NCBI RefSeq assembly: GCF_031755915.1
Contig: NC_083387.1
Coordinates: 17,443,001-17,507,000, forward strand
Direction of reading: 5' to 3'
DNA from: Ziziphus jujuba
Lineage: Eukaryota; Streptophyta; Magnoliopsida; Rosales; Rhamnaceae
Length of the DNA stretch: 64,000 nucleotides
This document shows, in pieces, positions 1 to 13,838 of the stretch (the first letter of the stretch is position 1; each line of letters opens with the position of its first letter). The notes below the pieces were generated by a model. It had not been told where the DNA came from, did no database searches, and saw nothing but the letters and a program-made list of their open reading frames with translations. Position numbers and translations under genes: made by a program.

Positions 1-182
1 TTTTGGCAGAGGTGGTTCCAGCTGATGCGAGCGGGAAGGGAGATTTTGCCAAAATTCTCACGTGAGAGTTGCAATTCCATCTGGACCGTTGACGCCAGGT
101 ATGAAAATCCAATGATCTTTATTCTCTCACGTTTTTGGTCCGTAAAGAATGCATGCGGTCGGTCCTTACACTAGACTTTCCC
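1..182. repeat. Tail of an upstream unit of the 6.83-kb tandem array
   Basis: These bases match the ends of both complete units (about 6811-7014 and 13634-13838), apart from a short deletion. A simple two-copy duplication would not place a unit tail before unit 1, so at least one more unit or part of one should lie upstream of the window. Confidence 0.8.
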
Positions 183-1068
183 TGTATAGATATATCTGTA
201 TTGGGTGTGCGTCTCAATTTCTTGAAAAAAAAAAAACAAAACGTTTGGATCTGTAATATCTATTTTATTCTGAAAAATGCTACTATTGTTTATGGCTTTT
301 ATTGATTGTAGTTGTATTTCTATATTGTGTATGTAACAATGAAAAAATTGCTCTCTCACTAATTATAAACTTTTTTTTTTTTCGTTTAATGAATAGACAT
401 CGATGTTCTATTTAGTTTTTTAATTTTTGCAATTTATCCATGTAGTATTCAATTAATAATAAAATTTCTTTCAGTTTTATTACGGTCCATCATCTTATAG
501 AACTTTTACACATTACTTTTTAACTTTTAAATTATGTTAATTGAAACAAAATTTCCTGATTATATTCTTGATTAGAGAAGGGATCCCTCACAGGCTGTGT
601 ACACGTGCATTTTAACTCCTTACATAGGAGTGTTAATGCTAATTTTATACTAAAAAAGATTAAAAAAATATAATAATGTTAAAACAATAAAGGATATTGG
701 TTCCAAAAATATCGAATTTTTTATGGCTTCTACGAGAAAATTTAATTGGGCAATAGCCTTGCGAAAAAACATAATATTATTTATCTTATACGTAATTATA
801 AAAAGCAAAGAATTAAAATTTGAAAAAGAAAGAATATAAGATGGAATAGACAGTCTCATAAACTGGACACATCTAAGGTAACACCTTTATTTTTTCCACT
901 TTAATTGACAAATGAAGGCTTCTCGGCGATATGACTGATGTACACGGGCAAGGTGGCTCTGGGCTCACTTTTGAGCCCTATTCATTTTTGTTTTACTTGG
1001 TCCCAAAGAAAGGGGTTATAATGGTAATTTTATACTTTGCCAAAGGCAAAATTGGGCAAATTGTTGTG

Positions 1069-1077
1069 TATTTATAG
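1069..1077 (+). promoter_or_regulatory. TATA box of MSDQ small gene, unit 1
   Basis: TATTTATAG lies 86 bp before the ATG at 1155, a normal plant spacing that gives a 5' leader of roughly 50 nt. The same element lies 87 bp before the unit 2 copy. The upstream few hundred bases are also found near 39.5-40.1 kb without the gene. Confidence 0.55.
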
Positions 1078-1154
1078 AGCGAGTGTGACAGTTATATTGG
1101 TGCGTACGATCACTCTCTTGCAAAAAAAAATAAAAAATAAAAAAACAAACAAAC

Positions 1155-1427
1155 ATGAGTGATCAAAGTGAGAAAGCGAGCAAAAAAGAAATCAAGCTGG
1201 CAGAGAAAGCTAGGAAAAAAGAAATTAAACTGGCAGAGAAGGAAATAAAGTATGCAGAAAAAGAGGAGAGAGCCAGAAGCAAAAGGAATAGTAATGTTCA
1301 AAAATTTATGACTCAAGTTGCTGTTTTCGCGGGGGCAGTGAAAACCTACTGGAAGAAAAAAGGAGATGACGATGCGGACGATGGCAACGCAGATGCACCA
1401 GAAGATTTCTGTGGATTTTCGGGCTGA
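1155..1427 (+). CDS. Small Lys/Glu-rich protein, 'MSDQ' family, unit 1
   Basis: 90-residue ORF from a clear ATG to TGA. I do not recognise a known family. Residues about 8-46 are strongly charged, with repeats of the type KKEIKLAEKA, and should form a long helix or coiled coil. Residues about 50-65 form a hydrophobic or amphipathic helix (AVFAGAVKTYW). The tail is acidic (DDDADDG) and ends FCGFSG. There is no signal peptide. The unit 2 copy differs at four residues (16, 51, 52, 55) and keeps the full frame. A TATA-like box sits 86 bp upstream and a long pyrimidine-rich region follows the stop. The layout matches the MSNQ gene in the same unit. Charge-rich low-complexity coding could be fortuitous, but promoter spacing and frame retention in two copies argue for a gene. 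Confidence 0.6.
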   Translation: MSDQSEKASKKEIKLAEKARKKEIKLAEKEIKYAEKEERARSKRNSNVQKFMTQVAVFAGAVKTYWKKKGDDDADDGNADAPEDFCGFSG

Positions 1428-1585
1428 TTTTTCAGCCTCCATTCCGCTGCATGGTTATCTTTTCTTTTTTGTGTTTAGTTAACCTGCCTTTTTTTTTTTC
1501 TTTTTTTTGTAATACGATCTGGGTGTTTTTAGTGTTTTATGTTTTCATTTTTATCCAAAAAGTTAAAAATTAGTGCTATTTCTTG

Positions 1586-2591
1586 TCAAGCTCCTCTCTC
1601 TCTCTGTTTTGTCGTTAAATGGATCACAAAACTTTCAAAATATTTTGCTGGCAAATTACCATCGAACTGATTCTGTGAGATATCCAAGAAACACAACATT
1701 TTGTAAGGAAATCTAACCAATTGATCATGATTAGCAATGAAACCATAAAATTTGTGAGATCTCAAAATGAGAACCTGTAGCAATGGAAGAGATTCCAACC
1801 AGTAGGGGAAGATGCCATTTATCCTGTTATTGTTTCCAATGTCTAAAATTTCCAACTTCTTACAATTGAGCAAAGACCGTGGCAAGAAGCCTTCCAATTG
1901 ATTTCCATTCAAGTTTAGATGCGTCAATGAGCATTGCTTTGCAAACAATATTGTAGGAATCGTTCCATCAAACTTATTCATCCGCATATCCAAAATCATA
2001 AGATTTCCACTAAGATCTCCAATGCATGGAGGGAGATTGCCATTCAGACTATCATGAGCCAAACCAAGAGCCCGAAGGGATTTAAGGCTGCAAATGGATA
2101 TTGGTACCTCTCTAGTAAGTTGATTGTTTGATACCAAAAAAAATTTCAATGGAAGGTGGTGGAATTGGAACATGTCCTCGGAGGGTGTTGAAGCGAAGAT
2201 CAAGAATTTGCAACCTTTTGTTTGGAATTTGATCTATAGATGTGAAAAAGTTGTTACAAAGATGAAGATAATACACAGAATCACTACCCACATGCCACAG
2301 CCATTTTGGGAGATTGCCTCGAATTTGGTTGTGTGAAAGATCAATACTATTTAAACTAGGCGAAACTATAAGGTTGGCTAAGGAAAGATCAATACCAGGT
2401 ACAAAACCACTCAATAAATTCCACGAAAGATTTAACCAAACGAGATTAACCTGCTGGAACATTGATACTGGAATGGACCCATGTAGTTTGTTATCACTCA
2501 ACTTATACACTATGTGTATGGAATAATTTTTCCATTTAATGATATCAGCCAAAAAGTATACAGAGCAACAAATGTTCTCACCCAACTCCAA
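1586..2591 (-). pseudogene. LRR receptor-like protein fragment, unit 1
   Basis: Two overlapping reverse-strand frames (2591-2112 and 2203-1586) together read as the middle of a Cf-type RLP ectodomain. LRRs of the plant extracellular type are visible ([26 protein letters not shown]), with landmarks such as [19 protein letters not shown] and [15 protein letters not shown]. The same landmarks occur in the larger RLP pseudogene at 28.2-29.0 kb. A +1 insertion in the T-run after PPPSIE (about 2140-2150) splits the frame and is shared with unit 2, so it predates the duplication. Signal peptide, N-terminal cap, C-terminal LRRs and membrane anchor are all missing. It is a non-functional fragment. Confidence 0.85.
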
Positions 2592-2882
2592 AACCTTAAA
2601 ACTTAGGTTTTTTGAATTTATTATTTCTACACAAAACCCAAAAGATCTATTGAAACTTTTTCTACTCTTTGTAGCTGTTAACGTCTTATTTTATTGATAT
2701 CTTCTTTCAAGAAATAAAGACTGAACCATCGCTTTTACGTATTGCAGTGTGCAAGGTCAATTCGAGTAAGTAAAACTTTTTCCCTCCATTTTTTTAAGAG
2801 GACGAATATAGAAAGAAAAACTGGGAAAAAGTAAATCCATACATTAAATATTGAAACCTGTCTCCATTAAATATTAAAATAT

Positions 2883-2953
2883 AAAATTACCATTATAGAT
2901 CATCATGAAGGAGGGATTTTGGTGTAAAATTACCATTATAGATCATCATGAAG
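2883..2953 (+). repeat. 43-bp direct repeat, unit 1
   Basis: AAAATTACCATTATAGATCA and the bases after it occur twice, starting at 2883 and 2926. The same pair is present in unit 2 near 9720-9790. Confidence 0.75.
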
Positions 2954-3033
2954 AAGGGGTTCTTTTACAATACTAATATCATGTAAAGCACGTAAACCAT
3001 GATGTAACTGTGTTTCATGATTAACTACGTAGC

Positions 3034-3240
3034 ATAACTCAATGCTCCCTCTATACCATGAAAAGGATACCATGAAAGGGATTGCAAATTAATAACTCAA
3101 TGCTCTCCCTATACCATGAAAGGGATTGCAAATTAATAACTCAATGCTCTCTCTATACCATGAAAGGGATTACAAATTAATGGAAGCGAAGTGTTAGGCA
3201 GAAGGGATTGCAAATTAATGGAAGTGAAGTGTTAGGCGGA
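3034..3240 (+). repeat. About 44-bp minisatellite upstream of MSNQ gene, unit 1
   Basis: Three to four imperfect copies of a unit containing AACTCAATGCTCTC, TATACCATGAAAGG and GATTGCAAATTAAT, followed by two shorter variants with GAAGTGTTAGGC. The array ends just before the TATA box at 3247. Unit 2 has the same array with slightly different copy order. Confidence 0.8.
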
Positions 3241-3246
3241 AGAGGC

Positions 3247-3255
3247 TATATATTG
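3247..3255 (+). promoter_or_regulatory. TATA box of MSNQ small gene, unit 1
   Basis: TATATATTG lies 47 bp before the ATG at 3294. The identical box is at the same distance in unit 2. The gene it serves is broken in this unit. Confidence 0.5.
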
Positions 3256-3293
3256 AATGGGAACTCCAAAATTTCCTTAATAACGGGCACAAC

Positions 3294-3541
3294 ATGAGTA
3301 ACCAGGAGAGTGGTAAATCTGCTGAAGAAAGGATAAAAGCTAAAAAGGAGACGTTAAAAAAGACGAAGGAGTAGATCTCGAGGCTGAAAAGGCAGACCAC
3401 CCTCGCCAAAAAAGGGACTCAGTTTTTAATATCACCACCATAGTTTTGAAAAGCCTTGGCGGAGATACACACGAAGGCAAGGATAAAAATGATGGCGAAG
3501 GTGGGAGCGAGGAGATACCACCACCGAAAAATGATTTCTAG
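3294..3541 (+). pseudogene. Broken 'MSNQ' small gene, unit 1
   Basis: This is the counterpart of the intact 82-residue ORF at 10130-10378. It starts with the same ATG and reads MSNQESGKSAEERIKA, then has a GAG-to-TAG stop at about 3373. Further on it has lost one T from a T-run (near 3422-3427), which shifts the frame. The region is otherwise nearly identical to unit 2. Both lesions are private to unit 1, so inactivation followed the array duplication. Confidence 0.75.
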
Positions 3542-4139
3542 GGCTGATTCGCTTGTGCCTTTTTTTTTCTTTTTTTTTCTCTCTCCCTTCTTCTTCTTCT
3601 TTTAAATATCTATGTTTTTAATGTTTGTTTTTTATTTTATCTGTTCTAAGATCCCAACCTTTTGTTTGGGGTGCATGGTATGTTTGTTTCTTTGACATGT
3701 CGTTGCAATTTATATAGCAGAACGTTTTTAAATTTGCTCTCTCTGTTACCTTTATTATTATTATTATTATTATTTGTTAAGATATTTCTCCCTGTCATGA
3801 TGACTCAACATTATAATACAAATAGACGGAAAATGTGAAAAGTGGGAGATCATCGTTTTAATAAATACTTGGGTTTATTTCAAATAATAATAATAATACT
3901 TGGGTAAGGAAATAAATTTTAGAATTTAACACCAGAAAGAAAAAAAAAAGAAAAAGAAAAAAGAAATGAAAAAGAGAAATATGTAATACACGTATCTAAC
4001 CAAAAAGTAATTGATGAAAAAGTTTTTCATACACTTCATGGAATGTTTGGCATCCGTACGTCAATAACATTGCACTATATACAATGCTTATTGAATTTTT
4101 TTTTTGGTTAGTTATAATGATGTCGGTTGGTAATTGTAG

Positions 4140-4500
4140 ATGTATCTCGGCAGCACCATTGCTCGGCAGCAACACAAGCTGGAGATTGATGTTTATACAC
4201 AGGTATTTTAGCCCCAAAAAAATTTTTTTTTAAAAAAAAAGGATGTTTAAACACAGATGAACAGTGCACGTCAACCGTGCACGTGAACAGCACGTAAACA
4301 GTATCTCGGCAGCAACACAAGCTGGAGATTGATGTTTATACAAAGGTATTTTAGCAAAACAAAAAAAAATAAAATAAAAATCTAAAAAAAAAAGTTGTTT
4401 AAACACAGATGAACAGTGCACATAAACAATACACGTAAACAGTAGCTCGGCAGCAACATAGCTCGGCAGCAACAAAAGCTGGAGATTAATGTTTACTTTG
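4140..4500 (+). repeat. Minisatellite, 142-158-bp period, unit 1
   Basis: Three copies of a unit with CTCGGCAGCAACA, AGCTGGAGATTGATGTTTA, an A-rich spacer, and AACAGTGCACGT / GCACGTAAACAGT motifs. AGCTGGAGAT starts at about 4178, 4320 and 4478. The unit is rich in ACGT cores. Bases 4620-4735 hold a further repeated stretch of about 60 bp (GCAATTTGCATCT). Confidence 0.75.
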
Positions 4501-4948
4501 GCAGTCAATCCTCAACATTTTGGGTCAGCCATTAGTTTGATAAACTGGCACACCATTTATCCAGAGGTAAGGACCAATCTTACAACCACAGGGGCTCAAA
4601 CAAGTGATAAAGGTCTATTGCAATTTGCATCTCGATCCAAATCCAGTTTTTATGGTTTTGTACTATATTCATTGCAATTTGCATCTTGATCCAAATCCAG
4701 TTTTCATAGTTTTATATTATAGTCATTGACCGGTTTCTAAATTTTTCAAGTTGGATTACCGGAGGATCTTGACTATTTCTTCCTTGTATTTGCCTTGACA
4801 ACTCTCTTCACTTTTCACTATATCAATAATAATTCTTCATTCTTCTCCATTTCTCCCAATAGTTCACTTTTACTCTAATTAATGTCTATATACAATATTA
4901 GAAACGAATATCTGTTTACATTTAAATCCCTTTATCAAATAAAAATCA

Positions 4949-6290
<1,342 letters not shown>

Positions 6291-7904
6291 GAGCCACAAT
6301 CTTAAAAAAGAAAGCAATTTCTTGAATATTTGCTCCCAGTAAACATTGAGATCCATAGAATAAACAAAATAATTCAAAAGAGTTTCTTATATTATGATTT
6401 GTAGAAGCCTAAGTAAATAAGAATAACTATATACATTAAGTGGTTACCCAAAAAAAATAAAAAATAAAAACACTTTAAAAGCAATGAAACAAAAAGAGAA
6501 ACATTATTATTATTTTTTTTAAAAGAACAGAACTGAACCAGAATGAAAAAAAAATATATATATATATATAAAACATAAAAACACAAACAGAGGTATAGAA
6601 AAATCAAAATGAAGGAGAGGAAGGAAGGAATGGCAAAGAACCCACACTCCAACGGCAAGGCACTAATGGCGGCGACTCTTTCTGGTTCCGAAGGGTGGCT
6701 GGTTGGGCTGGGTTTGAGATTTTTGAAATAATCAGGTCGGTGGCTGGTTGGGCTGGTTCCGAATGGGGAGATGCGAGCGGGAAGGGGGTGGAAGCAGAGG
6801 AGAAGAGGAATTTTGGCAAAGGTGGTTCCAACTGATGCGAGCGGGAATGTGACTTGCTGTGAGCAGGAAGGGAGATTTTGCCAAAATTCTCACGTGAAAG
6901 TTGCAATTCCATCTGGACCGTTGACGCCAAGTATGAAAATCCAATGGTCTTTATTCTCTCACGTTTTTGGTCCGTAAAGAATGCATGTGGTTGGTCCTTA
7001 CTCTAGACTTTCCCTGTATAGATATATATGTATTGGGTGTGCGTCTCAATTTCTTGAAAAAAAAAAAAAAAAACAAAACGTTTGGATCTGTAATATCTAT
7101 TTTATTCTGAAAAATGCTACTATTGTTTTTGACTTTTATTGATTTTAGTTGTATTTCTATATTGTATATGTACCAATGAAAAAATTGATGTCTCACTAAT
7201 TATAAACTTTTTTTTTTTCGTTTAATGAATAGACATCGATGTTCTATTTAATTTTTTAATTTTTGGAATTTATCCATGTAGTATTCAATTAGTATTAAAA
7301 TTTCTTTCAATTTTATTACGGTCCATCATCTTATAGAACTTTTACACATTACTTTTTAACTTTTAAATTATTTTAATTGAAACAAAATTTCCTGATTATA
7401 TTCTTGATTAGAGAAGGGATCCCTCACAGGCTGTGTACACGTGCATTTTAACTCCTTACATAGGAGTGTTAATGCTAATTTTATACTAAAAAAGATTAAA
7501 AAAATATAATAATGTTAAAACAATAAAGGATATTGGTTCCAAAAATATCGAATTTTTTATGGCTTCTACGAGAAAATTTAATTAGGCAATAGCCTTGCGA
7601 AAAAACATAATATTATTTATCTTATACGTAATTATAAAAAGCAAGGAATTAAAATTTGAAAAAGAAAGAATATAATATGGAATAGACAGTCTCATAAACT
7701 GGACACATCTAAGGTAACACCTTTATTTTTTCCACTTTAATTGACAAATGAAGGCTTCTCGGCGATATGTCTGATGTACACGGGCAAGGTGGCTCTGGGC
7801 TCACTTTTGAGCCCTATTCATTTTTGTTTTACTTGGTCCCAAAGAAAGGGGTTATAATGGTAATTTTATACTTTGCCAAAGGCAAAATTGGGCAAATTGG
7901 TGTG

Positions 7905-7913
7905 TATTTATAG
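7905..7913 (+). promoter_or_regulatory. TATA box of MSDQ small gene, unit 2
   Basis: TATTTATAG lies 87 bp before the ATG at 7992, conserved with unit 1. Confidence 0.55.
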
Positions 7914-7991
7914 AGCGAGTGTGACTGTTATATTGGTGCGTACGATCACTCTCTTGCAAAAAATAATTAAAAAATAAAAAAATAAACAAAC

Positions 7992-8264
7992 ATGAGTGAT
8001 CAAAGTGAGAAAGCGAGCAAAAAAGAAATCAAGCTGGTAGAGAAAGCTAGGAAAAAAGAAATCAAACTGGCAGAGAAGGAAATAAAATATGCAGAAAAAG
8101 AGGAGAGAGCCAGAAGCAAAAGGAATAGTAATGTTCAAAAACTTGTGACTCAAGCTGCTGTTTTCGCGGGCGCAGTGAAAACCTACTGGAAGAAAAAAGG
8201 AGATGACGATGCGGACGATGGCAACGCAGATGCACCAGAAGATTTCTGTGGATTTTCGGGCTGA
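7992..8264 (+). CDS. Small Lys/Glu-rich protein, 'MSDQ' family, unit 2
   Basis: 90-residue ORF with the same start, length and stop as the unit 1 copy. Between the copies I count four replacement and three silent differences, so the comparison does not prove selection, but no frame-breaking change has occurred. The layout is a charged helical N-terminal half (KKEIK and AEKE repeats), a short hydrophobic helix around residues 53-65, and an Asp-rich tail ending FCGFSG. There is no recognised domain and no signal peptide. Localisation and function are unknown; a basic helix with an acidic tail could suggest nucleic-acid or protein binding, but that is only a guess. Confidence 0.6.
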   Translation: MSDQSEKASKKEIKLVEKARKKEIKLAEKEIKYAEKEERARSKRNSNVQKLVTQAAVFAGAVKTYWKKKGDDDADDGNADAPEDFCGFSG

Positions 8265-8422
8265 TTTTTAGCCTCCATTCCGCTGCATGGTTATCTTTTC
8301 TTTTTCGTGTTTAGTTAACCTACCTTTTTTTTTTTCTTTTTTTTTGTAATACGATCTGGGTGTTTTTAGTGTTTTATGTTTTCATTTTTATCCAAAAAGT
8401 TAAAAATTAGTGATATTTCTTG

Positions 8423-9388
8423 TCAAGCTCCTCTTTCTCTCTGTTTTGTCGTTAAATGGATCACAAAACTTTCAAAATATTTTGCTGGCAAATTACCATC
8501 GAACTGATTCTGTGAGATATCCAAGAAACGCAACATTCTGAAAGGAAATCTAACCAATGGATCATGATTAGCAATGAAACCATAAAATTTGTTAGATCTC
8601 AAAATGAGAACCTGTAGCAATGGAAGAGATTCCAACCAATAGGGGAAGATACCATTTATCCTGTTATTGTTTCCAATGTCTAAAATTTTCAACTTCTTAC
8701 AATTGAGCATAGAACGTGGCAAGAAGCCCTCCAATTTATTTCCATTCAAGTTTAGATGCTTCAATGAGCATTGCTTTGCAAACAATGTTGTAAGAATCGT
8801 TCCATCAAACTTATTCATCCGCATATCCAAAATCACAAGATTTCCACTAAGATCTCCAATGCATGGAGGGAGATTGCCATTCAGACTATTGTGAGCCAAA
8901 CCAAGAGCCTGAAGAGATTTAAGGCTGCAAATGGATATTGGTACCTCTCCAGTAAGTTGATTGTTTGATACCAAAAAACATTTCAATGGAAGGTGGTGGA
9001 ATTGGAAATGTCCTCAAAGGGTGTTGAAGCGAAGATCAGGAATTTGCAACCTTTTGTTTGGAATTTGATCTACAGATGTGAAAAAGTTGTTACAAAGATG
9101 AAGATAATACACAGAATCACTACCCACATGCCATAGCCATTTTGGGACATTGCCTCGAATTTGGTTGTGTGAAAGATCAATACTATTTAAACTAGGCAAA
9201 ATTATAAGGTTGGCTAAGGAAAGATCAATACCTGGTACAAAACCACTCAATAAATTCCATGAAAGATTTAACCAAACGAGATTAACCTGCTGGAACATTG
9301 ATACTGGAATGGACCCATGTAGTTTGTTATCACTCAACTTATACACTATGTGTATGGAATAATTTTTCCAGTTAATGATATCGGCCAA
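8423..9388 (-). pseudogene. LRR receptor-like protein fragment, unit 2
   Basis: Same RLP segment as 1586-2591. The first frame (9388-9014) covers LSDNKLHGSIP to RFNTL, where CGA has become TGA. A base is also missing just after (CATGTTCC to CATTTCC). The second frame (about 8986-8423) covers [13 protein letters not shown] to [10 protein letters not shown]. The +1 in the T-run is shared with unit 1, while the nonsense change and the deletion are unique here. Both ends are truncated at the same places as in unit 1. Confidence 0.85.
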
Positions 9389-9869
9389 AAAATATACAGA
9401 GCACTAAATGTTCTCACCTAACCCCAAAACCTTAAAACTTAGGTTTTTTGAATTTATTATTTCTGCACAAAACCCAAAAGATCTATTGAAACTTTTTCTA
9501 CTCTTTGTAGCTGTTAACGTCTTATTTTATGGATATCTTCTTTCAAGAAATAAAGACTGAACCATCGCTTTTACGTATTGCAGTGTGCAAGGTCAATTCC
9601 CGTAAGCAAAACTTTGTCCCTCCATTTTTTTAAGAGGACGAATATAGAAAGAAAAACTGGGAAAAAGTAAATCCATACATTAAATATTGAAACCTGTCTC
9701 CATTAAATATTAAAATATAAAATTACCATTATAGATCATCATGAAGGAGGGATTTTGGTGTAAAATTACCATTATAGATCATCATGAAGAAAGGGTTTTT
9801 TTACAATACTAATATCGTGTAAAGCACGTAAACCATGATGTAATTGTGTTTCATGATTAACTACATAGC

Positions 9870-10077
9870 ATAACTCAATGCTCTCTCTATACCATGAAAG
9901 GGATTGCAAATTAATAACTCAATGCTCTCTCTATACCATGAAAGGGATACCATGAAAGGGATTGCAAATTAATAACTCAATGTTCTCTCTATACCATGAA
10001 AGGGATTGCAAATTAATGGAAGCGAAGTGTTAAGCGGAAGGGATTGCAAATTAATGGAAGTGAAGTGTTAGGCGGAA
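9870..10077 (+). repeat. About 44-bp minisatellite upstream of MSNQ gene, unit 2
   Basis: Same array as 3034-3240, with AACTCAATGCTCTC / TATACCATGAAAGG units. The copy carrying the extra CATGAAAGGGATAC is second here but first in unit 1, so units have been shuffled or converted since duplication. Confidence 0.8.
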
Positions 10078-10082
10078 GAGGC

Positions 10083-10091
10083 TATATATTG
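10083..10091 (+). promoter_or_regulatory. TATA box of MSNQ small gene, unit 2
   Basis: TATATATTG lies 47 bp before the ATG at 10130, directly after the minisatellite. Confidence 0.55.
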
Positions 10092-10129
10092 AATAGGAAC
10101 TCCAAAATTTCCTTAATAACGGGCACAAC

Positions 10130-10378
10130 ATGAGTAACCAGGAGAGTGGTAAATCTGCTGAAGAAAGGATAAAAGCCAAAGAGGAGACGTTAAAAAAGAC
10201 GAAGGAGGAGATCTCGAGGCTGAAGAGGCAGACCACCCTCGCCAAAAAAGGGACCCAGTTTTTTAATATCGCCACCACAATTTTGAAAAGCCTTGGCGGA
10301 GATATACACGAAGGCAAGGATAACAATGATGGCGAAGGTGGGAGCAAGGAGATACCACCACCGAAAAATGATTTCTAG
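10130..10378 (+). CDS. Small Lys/Glu-rich protein, 'MSNQ' family, unit 2
   Basis: 82-residue ORF from ATG to TAG; no known family recognised. Residues about 8-42 form a highly charged helix (EERIKAKEETLKKTKEEISR). Residues about 43-56 are hydrophobic or amphipathic (FFNIATTILKSLGG). The tail is acidic and Gly-rich (EGKDNNDGEGG) and ends PPPKNDF. The protein begins MSNQ, against MSDQ in the first gene. Both genes end at a GGGCTGATT motif around or after the stop, followed by a similar pyrimidine tract. A TATA box lies 47 bp upstream. The unit 1 copy is dead, so this is the only intact member of its type here. Confidence 0.6.
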   Translation: MSNQESGKSAEERIKAKEETLKKTKEEISRLKRQTTLAKKGTQFFNIATTILKSLGGDIHEGKDNNDGEGGSKEIPPPKNDF

Positions 10379-10974
10379 GGCTGATTTGCTTGTGCCTTTT
10401 TTTTTCTTTTTTTTTCTCTCTCCCTTCTTCTTCTTCTTTTAAATATCTATGTTTTTAATGTTTGTTTTTTATTTTATCTGTTCTAAGATCCCAACCTTTT
10501 GTTTGGGGTGCATGGTATGTTTGTTTCTTTGACATGTCGTTGCAATTTATATAGCAGAACGTTTTTAAATTTGCTCTCTCTGTTACCTTTATTATTATTA
10601 TTATTATTATTTGTTAAGATATTTCTCCCTATCATGATGACTCAACATTATAATACAAATAGACGGAAAATGTGAAAAGTGGGAGATCATCGTTTTAATA
10701 AATACTTAGGTTTATTTCAAATAATAATAATAATACTTAGGTAAGGAAATAAATTTTATAATTTACAACCAGAAAGAAAAAAAAAAAGAAAAAGAAAAAA
10801 GAAATGGAAAAGAGAAATATGTAATACACATATCTAACCAAAAAGTAATTGATGAAAAAGTTTTTCATACACTTCATGGAACGTTTAGCATCCGTACGTC
10901 AATAACATTGCACTATATACAATGCTTATTGAATTTTTATTTTGGTTAGTTATAATGATGCCGGTTCGTAATTT

Positions 10975-11305
10975 TAGATGTATCTCGGCAGCAACATAGC
11001 TCGGCAGCAACACAAGCTGGAGATTGATGTTTATACACAGGTATTTTAGCCCCAAAAAAAATAAAAATAAAAAGGATGTTTAAACACAGATGAACAGTGC
11101 ACGTGAACAGCACGTAAATAGTATCTTGGCAGCAACACAATCTGGAGATTGATGTTTATACAAAGGTATTTTAGCAAAACAAAAAAAAATAAAAAAAAAT
11201 CTAAAAAAAAAAAGATGTTTAAACACAGATGAACAGTGCACATAAACAATACAAGTAAACAGTAGCTCGGCAGCAACACAAGCTGGAGATTGATGTTTAC
11301 TTTTG
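10975..11305 (+). repeat. Minisatellite, unit 2
   Basis: Counterpart of 4140-4500, with GCTGGAGATTGATG-type motifs at about 11015, 11135 (TCTGGAG variant) and 11280. One CCGTGCACG insert seen in unit 1 is missing, which shortens a period. Confidence 0.7.
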
Positions 11306-11752
11306 CAGTCAACCCTCAACATTTTGGGTCAGCCATTAGTTTCATAAACTGGCACACCATTTATCCAGAGGTAAGGACCAATCTTACAACCACAGGGCCT
11401 CAAACAAGTGATAAAGGTCTATTGCAATTTGCATCTCGATCCAAATCCAGTTTTTATAGTCTTATACTATATCCATTGACATTTGCATCTTGATCCAAAT
11501 ACAGCTTTTATAGTTTTGTATTATATTCATTGACCGGTTTCTAAATTTTTCAAGTTGGATTATAGGACGATCTTGACTATTTCTTCCCTGTATTTGTCTT
11601 GACAACTCTCTTCACCTTTCACTGTATCAATAACAATTCTTCATTCTTCTCCATTTCTCCCAATAGTTCACTTTTACTCTAATTAATGTCTATATACAAT
11701 ATTAGAAATGAATATCTGTTTACATTTAAATCCCTTTATCAAATAAAAATCA

Positions 11753-13100
<1,348 letters not shown>

Positions 13101-13356
13101 GGAGCCACAATCTTAAAAAAGAAAGCAATTTCTTGAATATTTGCTCCCAGTAAACAATGAGATCCATAGAATAAACAAAATAATTCAAAAGAGTTTATTA
13201 CATTATGATTTGTAGAAGCCTAAGTAAATAAGAATAACTATATACATTAAGTGATTACCCAAAAAAAATAAAAATAAAAACACTTTAAAAGCAATGAAAC
13301 AAAAAGAGAAACATTATTATTATTTTTTTTTTAAAGAACAGAACTGAACCAGAATG

Positions 13357-13401
<45 letters not shown>

Positions 13402-13838
13402 AAAAACACAAACAGAGGTATAGAAAAATCAAAATGAAGGAAAGGAAGGAAGGAATGGCAAAGAACCCACTCTCCAACAGCAAGGCACTAATGGCAGCGA
13501 CTCTTTCTGGCTCTGAAGGGTGGCTGGTTGGGCTGGGTTTGAGATTTTTGAAATAATCAGGTCGGTGGCTGGTTGGGATGGTTCCGAACGGGGAGATGCG
13601 AGCAGGAAGGGGTGGAAGCAGAGGAGAAGAGGAATTTTGGCAAAGGTGGTTCCAGCTCATGCGAGCGGGAATGCGACCTGCTGTGAGCGGGAAGGGAGAT
13701 TTTGCCAAAATTCTCACGTGAGAGTTGCAATTCCATCTGGACCGTTGACGCCAGGTATGAAAATCCAATGGTCTTTATTCTCTCACATTTTTGGTCCATA
13801 AAGAATGCATGCGGTCGGTCCTTACTCTAGACTTTCCC

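Noticed and set aside
1110..1442. Minus-strand 110-codon ORF rich in Phe/Leu
   Set aside because: It is the complement of the Lys/Glu-rich MSDQ coding region; composition is explained by the opposite strand. The same applies at 7908-8153 and 10051-10347.
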